A stretch of 64,000 nt of DNA from Streptomyces sp. DSM 110735 (GTDB taxonomy: Bacteria; Actinomycetota; Actinomycetes; Streptomycetales; Streptomycetaceae). Made by a program: the position numbers and the translations under genes. The notes beneath the pieces were generated by a model. That model had not been told where the DNA came from. It did not search any database and worked only from the letters and a program-made list of their open reading frames with translations. The stretch is taken from assembly GCF_016482685.1 (NCBI RefSeq), contig NZ_JACYHF010000014.1:94924-158923 (forward strand), read 5' to 3'. This document shows, one piece after another, positions 26,532 to 34,422 of the stretch; position 1 is the stretch's first letter; every line of letters starts with the position of its first letter.

Positions 26532-28070
26532 CTAGCGCGTCACAGCCTTCAGCGCGTCCGCGATGCCCCGCCCGTAGAACCCGTTCCGGTTCTTCGTGCC
26601 CTGGCAGACCGCGTCCACCTTGCCGTCGCCGTTGATGTCGTACGGGTCGTCGCAGGCGGTGGGCGTCGCCTCGGCGTAGAGCAGCGCCTTGACCTGGGCG
26701 GCGGTGGCGTGCGGGTGGGTCGACTTGATCAGCGCGGCCACGCCCACGACGTGCGGGGTCGCCATCGACGTACCGGCCATGTAGCCCCAGGTGCCGCCGG
26801 GCAGCGGGCCGAGGATGAGACCGCTGACGGCCGGGGGAGCGGGGGTCTGGTAGGCGGTCGAGTCGCCGCCGGGCGCGGCGATGTCGATGACGCCGAGTCC
26901 GTAGTTGGAGAAGGACGACTTCAGACCCTTGGCGCCGGTCGAGGCGACGGTGACCACGCCCGGGAGCTGGGTCGGGATGTCGAAGCACTTGCGCGGGTCG
27001 ATCGTCCGGTCCGAGGCGGTGCCGTCGTTCGGGGAGACCGGGTCGGTGATCGAGTCGGCGGCGAGGTCGTAGCTCTCGTTGCCCGCCGCCGCGACGTTGA
27101 CCGTGCCCTTGCGCTCGGCGTACCGCGAGGCGCGCTCGACGGCGGTGACCAGTGCCTTCTGGTCGGGGTCGTCGGCGCAGTTGAAGTACCAGGGGTCGGT
27201 GTAATAGCTGTTGTTGGTCACGTCCACGTGGTGCTCGGCCGCCCACACGAAGCCGCAGACCACGGACTCGGTGTAGAAGTAGCCGTCCGGGTTGGCGACC
27301 TTGATGCCCGCGACCTTCACGCCCGGCGCCACGCCCGTGATGCCGACGCCGTTCTTGGCGCCCGCGATCTCACCGGCGACATGCGTGCCGTGCGGGCTCT
27401 CCCCGGCGTTCGGGCGCCAGGCGCCGTCGGCGGTGTCCGGCTTGCCGGAGACGCAGTTGACGGAAGCGGAGCGGTCGAAGTTGGGCGCGATGTCCGGGTG
27501 GGTGTCGTCCACCCCGGTGTCGATGACGGCGACGGTGACCTTGCGGCTGCCGAGGGTCTTCTCGTGCGCCTTGTTGGCCCTGATGGCGGGCAGGTCCCAC
27601 TGGAGCGGCTCCAGCGGGTCCTCGCCCTGGGCGGCGGACTTCTTCGCGTCGGCCAGTTGCGCCGCGCTGAGCGCCTTCGGCGTGCCGAGGTCGGTGGTCG
27701 ACTGGGCGGGCAGCGGGGCGTTGCGGGTGGCACCGGCGGAGTCGACGCCGTGCACGCGGCGGATGACCTTGGCGAAGTCCGGGTTCGCGGAGTGGACGAC
27801 GATCACGCCTATCCGGTCGTAACTCGTGACGACCGTGCCGCCGTTGCGTCCTATCGCGCGCCGCACCGACTCGATCGTGCGACGGTCCGCCGAGGTGTTG
27901 ACGACGTACGACAGCTCGGGACCGTCGTACGCGCGGGCGGAGGCGTCCGACGCCGGGGCCGTCGGCGCGGCAGCCGAGGCCGTCGTCGGCAGGAAGCCGA
28001 GCGAGGCGGTCAGGGACAGCACGAGCGGCACGGCCGGCGCGAAACGGCGCCGGGAGCGCAGATGAGCCAT
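26532..28070 (-). CDS. Secreted S8 (subtilisin-like) serine protease
   Basis: A 512-residue exported protease. Signal peptide at residues 1-33 (basic start, then VPLVLSLTASLGFLPTTASA). An N-terminal propeptide of about 120 residues includes GGTVVTSYDRIGVIVVHSAN, an inhibitor I9-like strand. The catalytic triad is clear: Asp in VAVIDTGVDDTHPD, His in ESPHGTHVAGEIAG, and Ser in AGTSMATPHVVGVAALI, with the oxyanion Asn in AAAGNES. An EF-hand-like DINGDGKVDAVC lies near the C-terminus and may bind calcium. ATG 28070 has AGTTTTC upstream, a weak ribosome-binding site. Confidence 0.95.
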   Translation of the reverse strand: MAHLRSRRRFAPAVPLVLSLTASLGFLPTTASAAAPTAPASDASARAYDGPELSYVVNTSADRRTIESVRRAIGRNGGTVVTSYDRIGVIVVHSANPDFAKVIRRVHGVDSAGATRNAPLPAQSTTDLGTPKALSAAQLADAKKSAAQGEDPLEPLQWDLPAIRANKAHEKTLGSRKVTVAVIDTGVDDTHPDIAPNFDRSASVNCVSGKPDTADGAWRPNAGESPHGTHVAGEIAGAKNGVGITGVAPGVKVAGIKVANPDGYFYTESVVCGFVWAAEHHVDVTNNSYYTDPWYFNCADDPDQKALVTAVERASRYAERKGTVNVAAAGNESYDLAADSITDPVSPNDGTASDRTIDPRKCFDIPTQLPGVVTVASTGAKGLKSSFSNYGLGVIDIAAPGGDSTAYQTPAPPAVSGLILGPLPGGTWGYMAGTSMATPHVVGVAALIKSTHPHATAAQVKALLYAEATPTACDDPYDINGDGKVDAVCQGTKNRNGFYGRGIADALKAVTR

Positions 28071-28297
28071 GAAAACTCCACATCATCCGGATGACAGACC
28101 GCCCGGGGCGCAAGGGACCGCCGGGCAGGTACATGACGGGTGGGCAGAGCGAAACTATCCCTGTCGACGCGATGTCCGAAAGGGCGAAAGGGAGTTGAAC
28201 CACTCCGGCCGGGGCGCCGTGGCCCCTGACAGGGGTGCGTGCGGATCACGCTCCCCCGGCGGGATCACGGTACGGAGCCGGGTATTGACTCCGGGTA

Positions 28298-28309
28298 ACG
28301 TGATCACGT
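28298..28309. promoter_or_regulatory. Perfect palindrome upstream of the acetate uptake genes
   Basis: ACGTGATCACGT is a perfect 12-bp palindrome, 45 bp before the DUF485 start. It lies just after a TTGACT (28285-28290) that could be a -35 box. Its core GTG-N2-CAC resembles half-sites of Crp-like regulators, but the spacing is shorter than the usual N6. Regulator unknown. Confidence 0.5.
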
Positions 28310-28353
28310 CCCATGAGGTCGGCAAGCGCACGCCCGGACGCGAGGAGACTTGA

Positions 28354-28710
28354 GTGGCCACCGAGACACCGCCCCCCGCGAAGCCCCAACCACACCTTCC
28401 CTCCACCGAGGAGTTCACCGAGGCACAGCAGAGCGCGGAGTTCGGTGAACTGCGCCGCGCACACCGCTCGTTCGCGTTCCCCCTGACGATCGCCTTCGTC
28501 GCCTGGTACCTGCTCTACGTGCTGCTCTCCTGCTACGCGGAGGACTTCATGGGCACCAAGGTCGCGGGCAACGTCAACGTGGCGCTGATCCTGGGGCTCG
28601 CCCAGTTCCTGACCACGTTCCTCATCGCCTGGTGGTACGCGCGCCACGCCGCCGCCAAGCTCGACCCCAGGGCCGAGGCCATCAAGTCCCGGATGGAGGG
28701 CGGCGCATGA
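28354..28710 (+). CDS. DUF485 membrane protein, partner of the acetate/solute symporter
   Basis: A 118-residue YjcH-type protein with two transmembrane helices (about residues 44-64 and 76-96). The sequence FGELRRAHRSFAFPLTIAFVAWYLLYVLLSCYAEDFM matches the DUF485 pattern. It is the obligate neighbour of ActP-type SSS symporters: the symporter's ATG overlaps its TGA (ATGA). GTG 28354 follows a clean GAGGAG. The palindrome at 28298-28309 may control the pair. Confidence 0.92.
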   Translation: MATETPPPAKPQPHLPSTEEFTEAQQSAEFGELRRAHRSFAFPLTIAFVAWYLLYVLLSCYAEDFMGTKVAGNVNVALILGLAQFLTTFLIAWWYARHAAAKLDPRAEAIKSRMEGGA

Positions 28711-30350
28711 GCCCCGCACAGCACACGATCCCGGCGCAGCACACCCTGCTCGCGGCAGGAGAGGCGAGCGAGCACCGGCCGCTGATCATCAGCCTGTTCG
28801 CGGTGTTCGTCCTCGCGACCCTCGTCATCACCGTGTGGGCGGGCCGCCAGACCAAGAGTGCCGCCGACTTCTACGCGGGCGGTCGCCAGTTCACCGGCTT
28901 CCAGAACGGACTCGCCGTCTCCGGCGACTACATGTCCGCCGCGTCCTTCCTCGGCATCGCGGGCGCCATCGCCCTCTTCGGCTACGACGGCTTCCTGTAC
29001 TCCGTCGGCTTCCTGGTCGCCTGGCTGGTCGCGCTGCTCCTGGTCGCCGAACCGCTGCGCAACTCCGGGCGCTACACGATGGGCGACGTGCTCGCCTACC
29101 GGATGCGCCAGCGCCCGGTGCGTACGGCGGCGGGCGTCTCCACCATCGTCGTCTCGATCTTCTACCTGCTCGCGCAGATGGCGGGCGCGGGCGTCCTGGT
29201 CTCGCTGCTGCTCGGCATCACCAGCGACGGCGGCAAGATCGGCATCGTCGCCCTGGTCGGCGTCCTGATGATCGTCTACGTCACCATCGGCGGCATGAAG
29301 GGCACCACCTGGGTCCAGATGGTCAAGGCGGTCCTGCTGATCGTCGGCGCCCTGCTGCTGACCTTCCTGGTGCTGCTGAAGTTCCACTTCAACATCTCCG
29401 ACCTGCTCGGCAAGGCGGCCGACACCAGCGGAAAGGGCTCCGCCTTCCTGGAGCCCGGGCTGAAGTACGGCGCCACCGGCACCACCAAGCTGGACTTCAT
29501 CTCGCTCGGCATCGCCCTGGTCCTCGGCACCGCCGGACTGCCGCACATCCTGATCCGCTTCTACACGGTCCCCACCGCCAAGGCAGCCCGCAAGTCCGTC
29601 ATCTGGGCCATCGGTCTGATCGGCGCCTTCTACCTGATGACCCTCGCCCTGGGCTTCGGCGCCGCCGCCCTCATCAAGCCCGACGAGATCATCGGCTCCA
29701 ACAAGGCGGGCAACACGGCCGCGCCCCTGCTCGCGCTGCATCTCGGCGGGGTCGACTCCAACTGGGGCGCCGTGCTCCTCGCGACCATCTCCGCCGTCGC
29801 CTTCGCCACCATCCTCGCGGTGGTCGCCGGTCTGACGCTGGCTTCTTCATCGTCCTTCGCGCACGACATCTACGCCAACGTCATCAAGAAGGGTCAGGCG
29901 ACCGAGAAGCAGGAGGTCGGCGCGGCGCGCTGGGCCACCGTCGGCATCGGCGCCGTCTCCATCGTGCTCGGCGCGCTCTCCCGCGACCTGAACGTGGCCG
30001 GACTGGTCGCGCTCGCCTTCGCGGTCGCCGCCTCGGCAAACCTGCCGACGCTCCTCTACAGCCTGTTCTGGAAGCGGTTCACCACCACCGGCGCCCTGTG
30101 GTCGATCTACGGCGGACTGGTCACCGCCGTCGGTCTGGTGCTGTTCTCGCCGGTCGTCTCCGGCAAGCCCACCTCGATGTTCCCCGACGTGGACTTCCAC
30201 TGGTTCCCGCTGGAGAACCCCGGCATCATCTCGATCCCGGTCGGCTTCCTGCTGGGCGTGGTCGGCACCCTGCTGTCCAAGGAGGTCCCGGACGCGGGCA
30301 AGTACGCCGAGCTGGAGGTACGGTCCCTGACCGGCACCGGGGCGCACTGA
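28707..30350 (+). CDS. Sodium:solute symporter, ActP-like (acetate permease)
   Basis: A 547-residue membrane transporter of the SSS family with about 13 helices. The SSF hallmark GGRQFTGFQNGLAVSGDYMSAASFLGIAGAIALFGYDGF is near residues 58-96, and GTAGLPHILIRFYTVPTAKAARKS near residue 275 is the second family block. The conserved gene pair with DUF485 supports uptake of acetate or a similar short carboxylate. The stop codon is part of a 15-bp sequence repeated three times. A strong hairpin terminator follows about 50 bp later. Confidence 0.92.
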   Translation: MSPAQHTIPAQHTLLAAGEASEHRPLIISLFAVFVLATLVITVWAGRQTKSAADFYAGGRQFTGFQNGLAVSGDYMSAASFLGIAGAIALFGYDGFLYSVGFLVAWLVALLLVAEPLRNSGRYTMGDVLAYRMRQRPVRTAAGVSTIVVSIFYLLAQMAGAGVLVSLLLGITSDGGKIGIVALVGVLMIVYVTIGGMKGTTWVQMVKAVLLIVGALLLTFLVLLKFHFNISDLLGKAADTSGKGSAFLEPGLKYGATGTTKLDFISLGIALVLGTAGLPHILIRFYTVPTAKAARKSVIWAIGLIGAFYLMTLALGFGAAALIKPDEIIGSNKAGNTAAPLLALHLGGVDSNWGAVLLATISAVAFATILAVVAGLTLASSSSFAHDIYANVIKKGQATEKQEVGAARWATVGIGAVSIVLGALSRDLNVAGLVALAFAVAASANLPTLLYSLFWKRFTTTGALWSIYGGLVTAVGLVLFSPVVSGKPTSMFPDVDFHWFPLENPGIISIPVGFLLGVVGTLLSKEVPDAGKYAELEVRSLTGTGAH

Positions 30351-30390
30351 GCACCACGTCACTGAGCACCACGTCACTGAGCACCACGTC
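30346..30390. repeat. Three perfect 15-bp repeats beginning at the symporter stop codon
   Basis: ACTGAGCACCACGTC repeats at 30346-30360, 30361-30375 and 30376-30390 without mismatch. The first copy contains the symporter TGA (30348-30350). Because 15 is a multiple of 3, each copy restores the same in-frame TGA. Confidence 0.95.
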
Positions 30391-30400
30391 ACGGCATCAC

Positions 30401-30439
30401 GGCCGCGCCGCGCGGGCACCTCGCCCGTACGGCGCGGCC
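30401..30439. terminator. Terminator after the symporter gene
   Basis: GGCCGCGCCG (30401-30410) pairs perfectly with CGGCGCGGCC (30430-30439), with a further CGGG/CCCG pair inside the loop. It lies 51 bp past the stop and separates the acetate unit from moaA. Confidence 0.82.
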
Positions 30440-30571
30440 GGACCGTTTCTCCACAGCCCCGTCCGTTCGCGGCTGTCGATGTCATCACACTCGCGTAGGC
30501 TCGCAGGTGACGGAAAAAGAGCGGTCCGGGAAACGATCGGTCCAGACCGGGAAGCGAGGGAGGGGGCCCAC

Positions 30572-31561
30572 GTGCTCATCGACACCTACGGCCGAGTGGC
30601 CACCGACCTGCGGGTCTCGCTGACCGACCGGTGCAATCTGCGCTGCACCTACTGCATGCCCGAAGAGGGTCTCCAGTGGCTCGCCAAGCCCGACCTGCTC
30701 ACGGACGACGAGATCGTCCGGCTGATCGACATCGCGGTCCGCCTGCTCGGCATCGAGGAGGTCCGCTTCACCGGCGGCGAGCCCCTGCTGCGCCCCGGTC
30801 TGGTCGGCATCGTCGAGCGCGTCGCGAACCTGGAACCGCGCCCCCAGATGTCCATCACCACCAACGGCATCGGTCTCAAGCGCACCGCCGCCGCCCTCAA
30901 GCAGGCAGGGCTCGACCGGGTCAACGTCTCCCTGGACACCCTGCGCCCCGACGTCTTCAAGACCCTCACCCGGCGCGACCGCCACAAGGACGTGCTGGAC
31001 GGGCTGAAGGCGGCGAGCGACGCCGGACTCACCCCGGTCAAGGTCAACTCGGTCCTGATGCCGGGTCTCAACGCGGACGAGGCACCCGACCTGCTCGCCT
31101 GGGCCCTGGAGCACGCGTACGAGCTGCGGTTCATCGAGCAGATGCCGCTCGACGCCCAGCACGGCTGGAAGCGCGAGGGCATGGTCACCGCGGCCGACAT
31201 CCTCGCCTCGCTGCGCACCCGCTTCGACCTCACCGCCGAGAACGCGGGCGAGCGCGGCTCCGCCCCCGCCGAGCGCTGGCTGGTGGACGGCGGTCCGCAG
31301 CGGGTCGGCGTCATCGCCTCGGTCACCCGCCCGTTCTGCGCCGCCTGCGACCGCACCCGGCTCACCGCCGACGGACAGATACGCACCTGCCTGTTCGCCA
31401 CCGAGGAGACCGACCTGCGCGCCGCCCTGCGCTCGGACGCCGAGGACAAGGAGATCGCGGACATCTGGCGCACCGCGATGTGGGGCAAGAAGGCGGGCGC
31501 GGGTCTGGACGACCCGTCGTTCATACAGCCCGACCGCCCGATGTCGGCGATCGGCGGCTGA
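30572..31561 (+). CDS. moaA: GTP 3',8-cyclase MoaA (molybdenum cofactor biosynthesis)
   Basis: Radical-SAM enzyme converting GTP to the first molybdopterin precursor. The 329-residue product has the radical-SAM cluster CNLRCTYC (Cys21, 25, 28) right after RVSLTDR. FTGGEPLLRPGL binds SAM, and CAACDRTRLTADGQIRTC near residue 255 holds the three ligands of the second 4Fe-4S cluster. The protein ends SAIGG, the C-terminal Gly-Gly the enzyme needs. GTG 30572 follows AGGGAGGGGG. No other moa gene lies in the window. Confidence 0.95.
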   Translation: MLIDTYGRVATDLRVSLTDRCNLRCTYCMPEEGLQWLAKPDLLTDDEIVRLIDIAVRLLGIEEVRFTGGEPLLRPGLVGIVERVANLEPRPQMSITTNGIGLKRTAAALKQAGLDRVNVSLDTLRPDVFKTLTRRDRHKDVLDGLKAASDAGLTPVKVNSVLMPGLNADEAPDLLAWALEHAYELRFIEQMPLDAQHGWKREGMVTAADILASLRTRFDLTAENAGERGSAPAERWLVDGGPQRVGVIASVTRPFCAACDRTRLTADGQIRTCLFATEETDLRAALRSDAEDKEIADIWRTAMWGKKAGAGLDDPSFIQPDRPMSAIGG

Positions 31562-31564
31562 GGC

Positions 31565-31786
31565 TCAGCCTTCCGCCGGACCCCGCTCCTCCCACTCCGT
31601 CAGCAGCACGACGTCCTTCAGGAAGCCCCGCACGCCGAGGAACTGCGACAGATGCTCGCGGTGTTCCTCGCACGCCAGCCAGGTCTTCCGCCGCTCCGGC
31701 GTGTGGATCTTCGGGTTGTTCCACGCCAGCACCCACACGGCGTCGACGCGGCAGCCCTTGGCGGAGCAGATCGGTGTGTCACTCAC
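31565..31786 (-). CDS. Small conserved protein with Cys/His knot
   Basis: A 73-residue protein starting MSDTPICSAKGCRVDAVWVLAWNNPKIHTPERRK. Cys7 and Cys12, then Cys39 in WLACEEHREH with nearby histidines, suggest a single zinc site. The rest is compact and ends with acidic residues. Family function is unknown to me. It is convergent with moaA, leaving a 3-bp gap. GTG start, weak ribosome-binding site. Confidence 0.7.
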   Translation of the reverse strand: MSDTPICSAKGCRVDAVWVLAWNNPKIHTPERRKTWLACEEHREHLSQFLGVRGFLKDVVLLTEWEERGPAEG

Positions 31787-32035
31787 GGTTTCGTCTCACA
31801 AGAACGGCTGCGGAAGGGCAGCGGAGGGGCTGCGAAAAGGCTCTGAACGTGGCGACGCCGAGCAGCCACGGGGGGAGCTGCCCGGCGTCGGTCCGTCGCT
31901 CCGACGGGGGATGCGGAGCGCGTACGAAGTATGTCACGCATCACCCGCGACCCGGCACCGGAACAGCGCGATTGAACTGAGCTTTTCCTGAGCTTGGCGG
32001 GAAGTCGTCTTCCGCTTTTCGGGCGTCTTCCCAGC

Positions 32036-32431
32036 TCAGGAGCGGTCCGGTCGTTCGCGGTGCGCCTCCGCCGCAGGACCCGCCGAGGGTCCCGCGGGGC
32101 CGGATTCCGACCGTGCCTCCCGCTCGTCCGCGGCGGGGGCGATCATCGGCTTGGACGGTGTCACGGCAAACGTCGAGGGCAGCGACGGCGGTCGCTCCCG
32201 GCCCGCGTTCGCGATCACCACGGCGACGTACGGCAGCAGGGCGCCGAGCACCAGCGCCACGATGGCGACGTACCGCTCCACGTTCCACAGGGAGGCGGCG
32301 AGGATCACCGAGACGGTCCGGATCGACATGGAGATGACGTACCGCCGCTGCCGGCCCCGCACGTCCTCGGCGAGTCCGGTCCGGGCGCCGGTGATCCGGA
32401 ACACCTGTGCGTCGCCGCGCTGCTTGAGCAT
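32036..32431 (-). CDS. DUF3099-type membrane protein
   Basis: A 131-residue protein with two transmembrane helices (residues 35-53 and 57-75, SIRTVSVILAASLWNVERYVAIVALVLGALLPYVAVVIANAG). A conserved N-terminus precedes them (VFRITGARTGLAEDVRGRQRRYVISM), which is the DUF3099 signature. The C-terminal 50 residues are Pro/Ala-rich and probably disordered. ATG 32431 gives the family-like N-terminus; the open frame continues 27 codons further upstream. Actinobacteria-restricted; function unknown. Confidence 0.8.
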   Translation of the reverse strand: MLKQRGDAQVFRITGARTGLAEDVRGRQRRYVISMSIRTVSVILAASLWNVERYVAIVALVLGALLPYVAVVIANAGRERPPSLPSTFAVTPSKPMIAPAADEREARSESGPAGPSAGPAAEAHRERPDRS

Positions 32432-32712
32432 CTCAGTCCACCATCCGACCGCAAGGGACTCGTCCCCGTCCCGTACGAGCGCCCGGTCCGTCGGGGAACC
32501 GGTCCGGGACACCCCCCACGGTACGCCGCCCCGCCCCCCGGCTCGATACCGGGGCGCCCGCCGCCTGCGGCGACCCGGGGGATGCCCCGGCGCATACGGC
32601 GGAACCCGGTGTGCGCGCCCCGCGCCCCGCGCACAGACTGGGGCGAGGACACGGGACAGGACCTGGGAGAGGACCCGGCCGGACCGTGTCGGACCATGAC
32701 GAGGAGGCGGCC

Positions 32713-32994
32713 ATGGGCTGGCTGTGGGCGATCATCGTGGGATTCGTATTGGGCGTCATCGCCAAGGCGATCATCCCCGGCAAGCAGCACAGCCCGCTGT
32801 GGCTGACCGTCATCTGCGGCACGATCGGCGGGCTGGTCGGCAACGCGGTCGCCCGCGCGGTGGGGGTCGGGGAGACCCGGGGCATCGACTGGACCCGGCA
32901 TCTCTTCCAGCTCGTCGCCGCGATCATCATCGTGTTCATCGTCGACCGGCTCTACGTGGAGACGCTGGGCAAGAGAAAACAGCGGCAGGTCTGA
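32713..32994 (+). CDS. GlsB/YeaQ/YmgE family stress-response membrane protein
   Basis: A 93-residue protein of three transmembrane helices. It starts MGWLWAIIVGFVLGVIAKAIIPGK, followed by LWLTVICGTIGGLVGNAVA, the Gly-rich transglycosylase-associated pattern, and a third helix LFQLVAAIIIVFIVDRLYV. The Gly-rich helices and size match GlsB/YeaQ. ATG 32713 has a perfect GAGGAGG. Its stop codon lies in a 15-bp sequence that is repeated once. A bidirectional terminator separates it from tyrS. Confidence 0.88.
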   Translation: MGWLWAIIVGFVLGVIAKAIIPGKQHSPLWLTVICGTIGGLVGNAVARAVGVGETRGIDWTRHLFQLVAAIIIVFIVDRLYVETLGKRKQRQV

Positions 32995-33015
32995 GAACAC
33001 CAGGTCTGAGAACGC
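32986..33015. repeat. 15-bp tandem duplication covering the glsB stop codon
   Basis: CAGGTCTGAGAACAC (32986-33000) is followed by CAGGTCTGAGAACGC (33001-33015), one mismatch. The first copy contains the TGA at 32992-32994 and the second repeats it in the same frame. Confidence 0.9.
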
Positions 33016-33038
33016 CACGCCGAGACCCGGCGGACATG

Positions 33039-33077
33039 CCGAGGGGGTGACTTCCCCAGCGGAAGTCACCCCCTCGG
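33039..33077. terminator. Bidirectional terminator between glsB and tyrS
   Basis: CCGAGGGGGTGACTTCC (33039-33055) pairs perfectly over 17 bp with its complement at 33061-33077 around a 5-nt loop. It lies between the two convergent genes. Confidence 0.92.
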
Positions 33078-33097
33078 ACCGTGCTCAGGCACCTGGA

Positions 33098-34366
33098 TCA
33101 GGCGCCGGTGACCTCGACGGCGGCCAGGTTCTTCTTCCCCCGGCGCAGCACCAGCCAGCGCCCGTGCAGCAGATCCCCGGCGGCGGGAACGGCGTCCTCG
33201 GCGGCGACCTTGACGTTGTTCACGTAGGCACCGCCCTCCTTCACCGTGCGGCGCGCGGCGGACTTGCTCGCCACCAGACCGACCTCGGCGAACAGGTCGG
33301 TCACCAGACCCAGCTCGGCGACCTGGACGTGCGGGACCTCGGAGAGCGCGGCGGCGAGGGTGCGCTCGTCCAGCTCCGCCAGCTCGCCCTGCCCGAACAG
33401 CGCCTTGGACGCGGCGACCACGGCGGCCGTCTGGTCCGCGCCGTGCACCAGCGTCGTCAGCTCCTCGGCCAGCGCGCGCTGCGCGGCACGCGCCTGCGGA
33501 CGCTCCTCGGTCTGCCGCTCCAGCTCCTCGATCTCCTCGCGGGACCTGAAGCTGAAGATGCGCAGGAACTTGGAGACATCACGGTCGTCCGCGTTCAGCC
33601 AGAACTGGTAGAAGGCGTACGGCGTGGTCATCTCCGCGTCCAGCCACACCGTGCCCGACTCGGTCTTGCCGAACTTGGTGCCGTCCGCCTTGGTGATCAG
33701 CGGGGTGCCCAGCGCGTGCACCACGGCGTCCGGCTCGACGCGGTGGATCAGGTCGGTGCCCGAGGTGAGGTTGCCCCACTGGTCGCTGCCGCCGGTCTGG
33801 AGCGTGCAGCCGTAGCGCCGGTACAGCTCCAGGAAGTCCATGCCCTGGAGGATCTGGTAGCTGAACTCGGTGTAGCTGATGCCCGCGTCCGAGTTCAGGC
33901 GGCGGGAGACGGCTTCCTTGGCGATCATCTTGTTCACCCGGAAGTGCTTGCCGATGTCGCGCAGGAACTCGATGGCCGACATGCCCTGGGTCCAGTCCAG
34001 GTTGTTGACCATGATCGCCGCGTTCGGACCCTCGAAGTCCAGCAGCGGCTGGATCTGGCCACGCAGCCGCTCCACCCACTGGGCGACGATCTCCGGCGCG
34101 TTCAGCGTGCGCTCGGCGGTGGGCTTGGGGTCACCGATCAGACCGGTGGCGCCCCCGACCAGACCCAGCGGGCGGTGCCCGGCGTCCTGGATGCGGCGCA
34201 TGGTCAGGATCTGCACCAGGTTGCCGAGGTGCAGGCTGGGCGCGGTCGGGTCGAAGCCGCAATAGAACGTGACGGGACCGTCCGCGAACGCCTTGCGCAG
34301 CGCGTCTTCGTCGGTGGAGAGGGCGATCAGCCCGCGCCACTTCAGTTCGTCGACGATGTCCGTCAC
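33098..34366 (-). CDS. tyrS: Tyrosyl-tRNA synthetase
   Basis: Class I aminoacyl-tRNA synthetase of 422 residues that charges tRNA-Tyr. The catalytic domain shows TFYCGFDPTAPSLHLGNLVQIL (the HIGH motif as HLGN near residue 46), and ADGTKFGKTESGTVWLD near residue 225 (the KMSKS equivalent KFGKT). The C-terminal S4 RNA-binding domain runs from about residue 350 (GLVASKSAARRTVKEGGAYVNNVKV). GTG 34366 is the start. No T-box leader was seen upstream. It converges on glsB across the shared terminator. Confidence 0.97.
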   Translation of the reverse strand: MTDIVDELKWRGLIALSTDEDALRKAFADGPVTFYCGFDPTAPSLHLGNLVQILTMRRIQDAGHRPLGLVGGATGLIGDPKPTAERTLNAPEIVAQWVERLRGQIQPLLDFEGPNAAIMVNNLDWTQGMSAIEFLRDIGKHFRVNKMIAKEAVSRRLNSDAGISYTEFSYQILQGMDFLELYRRYGCTLQTGGSDQWGNLTSGTDLIHRVEPDAVVHALGTPLITKADGTKFGKTESGTVWLDAEMTTPYAFYQFWLNADDRDVSKFLRIFSFRSREEIEELERQTEERPQARAAQRALAEELTTLVHGADQTAAVVAASKALFGQGELAELDERTLAAALSEVPHVQVAELGLVTDLFAEVGLVASKSAARRTVKEGGAYVNNVKVAAEDAVPAAGDLLHGRWLVLRRGKKNLAAVEVTGA

Positions 34367-34390
34367 GGTTCTCGTGTCTCCTTGAAGATC

Positions 34391-34416
34391 AGTCGGCAGT
34401 CGGGTGACAGCCGACT
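34391..34416. terminator. Weak hairpin between pmbA and tyrS
   Basis: AGTCGGC (34391-34397) pairs with GCCGACT (34410-34416) around a 12-nt loop, in the 56-bp gap between the pmbA stop and the tyrS start. It may be a weak terminator or an attenuator in the tyrS leader. Confidence 0.4.
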
Positions 34417-34422
34417 ACGAGG

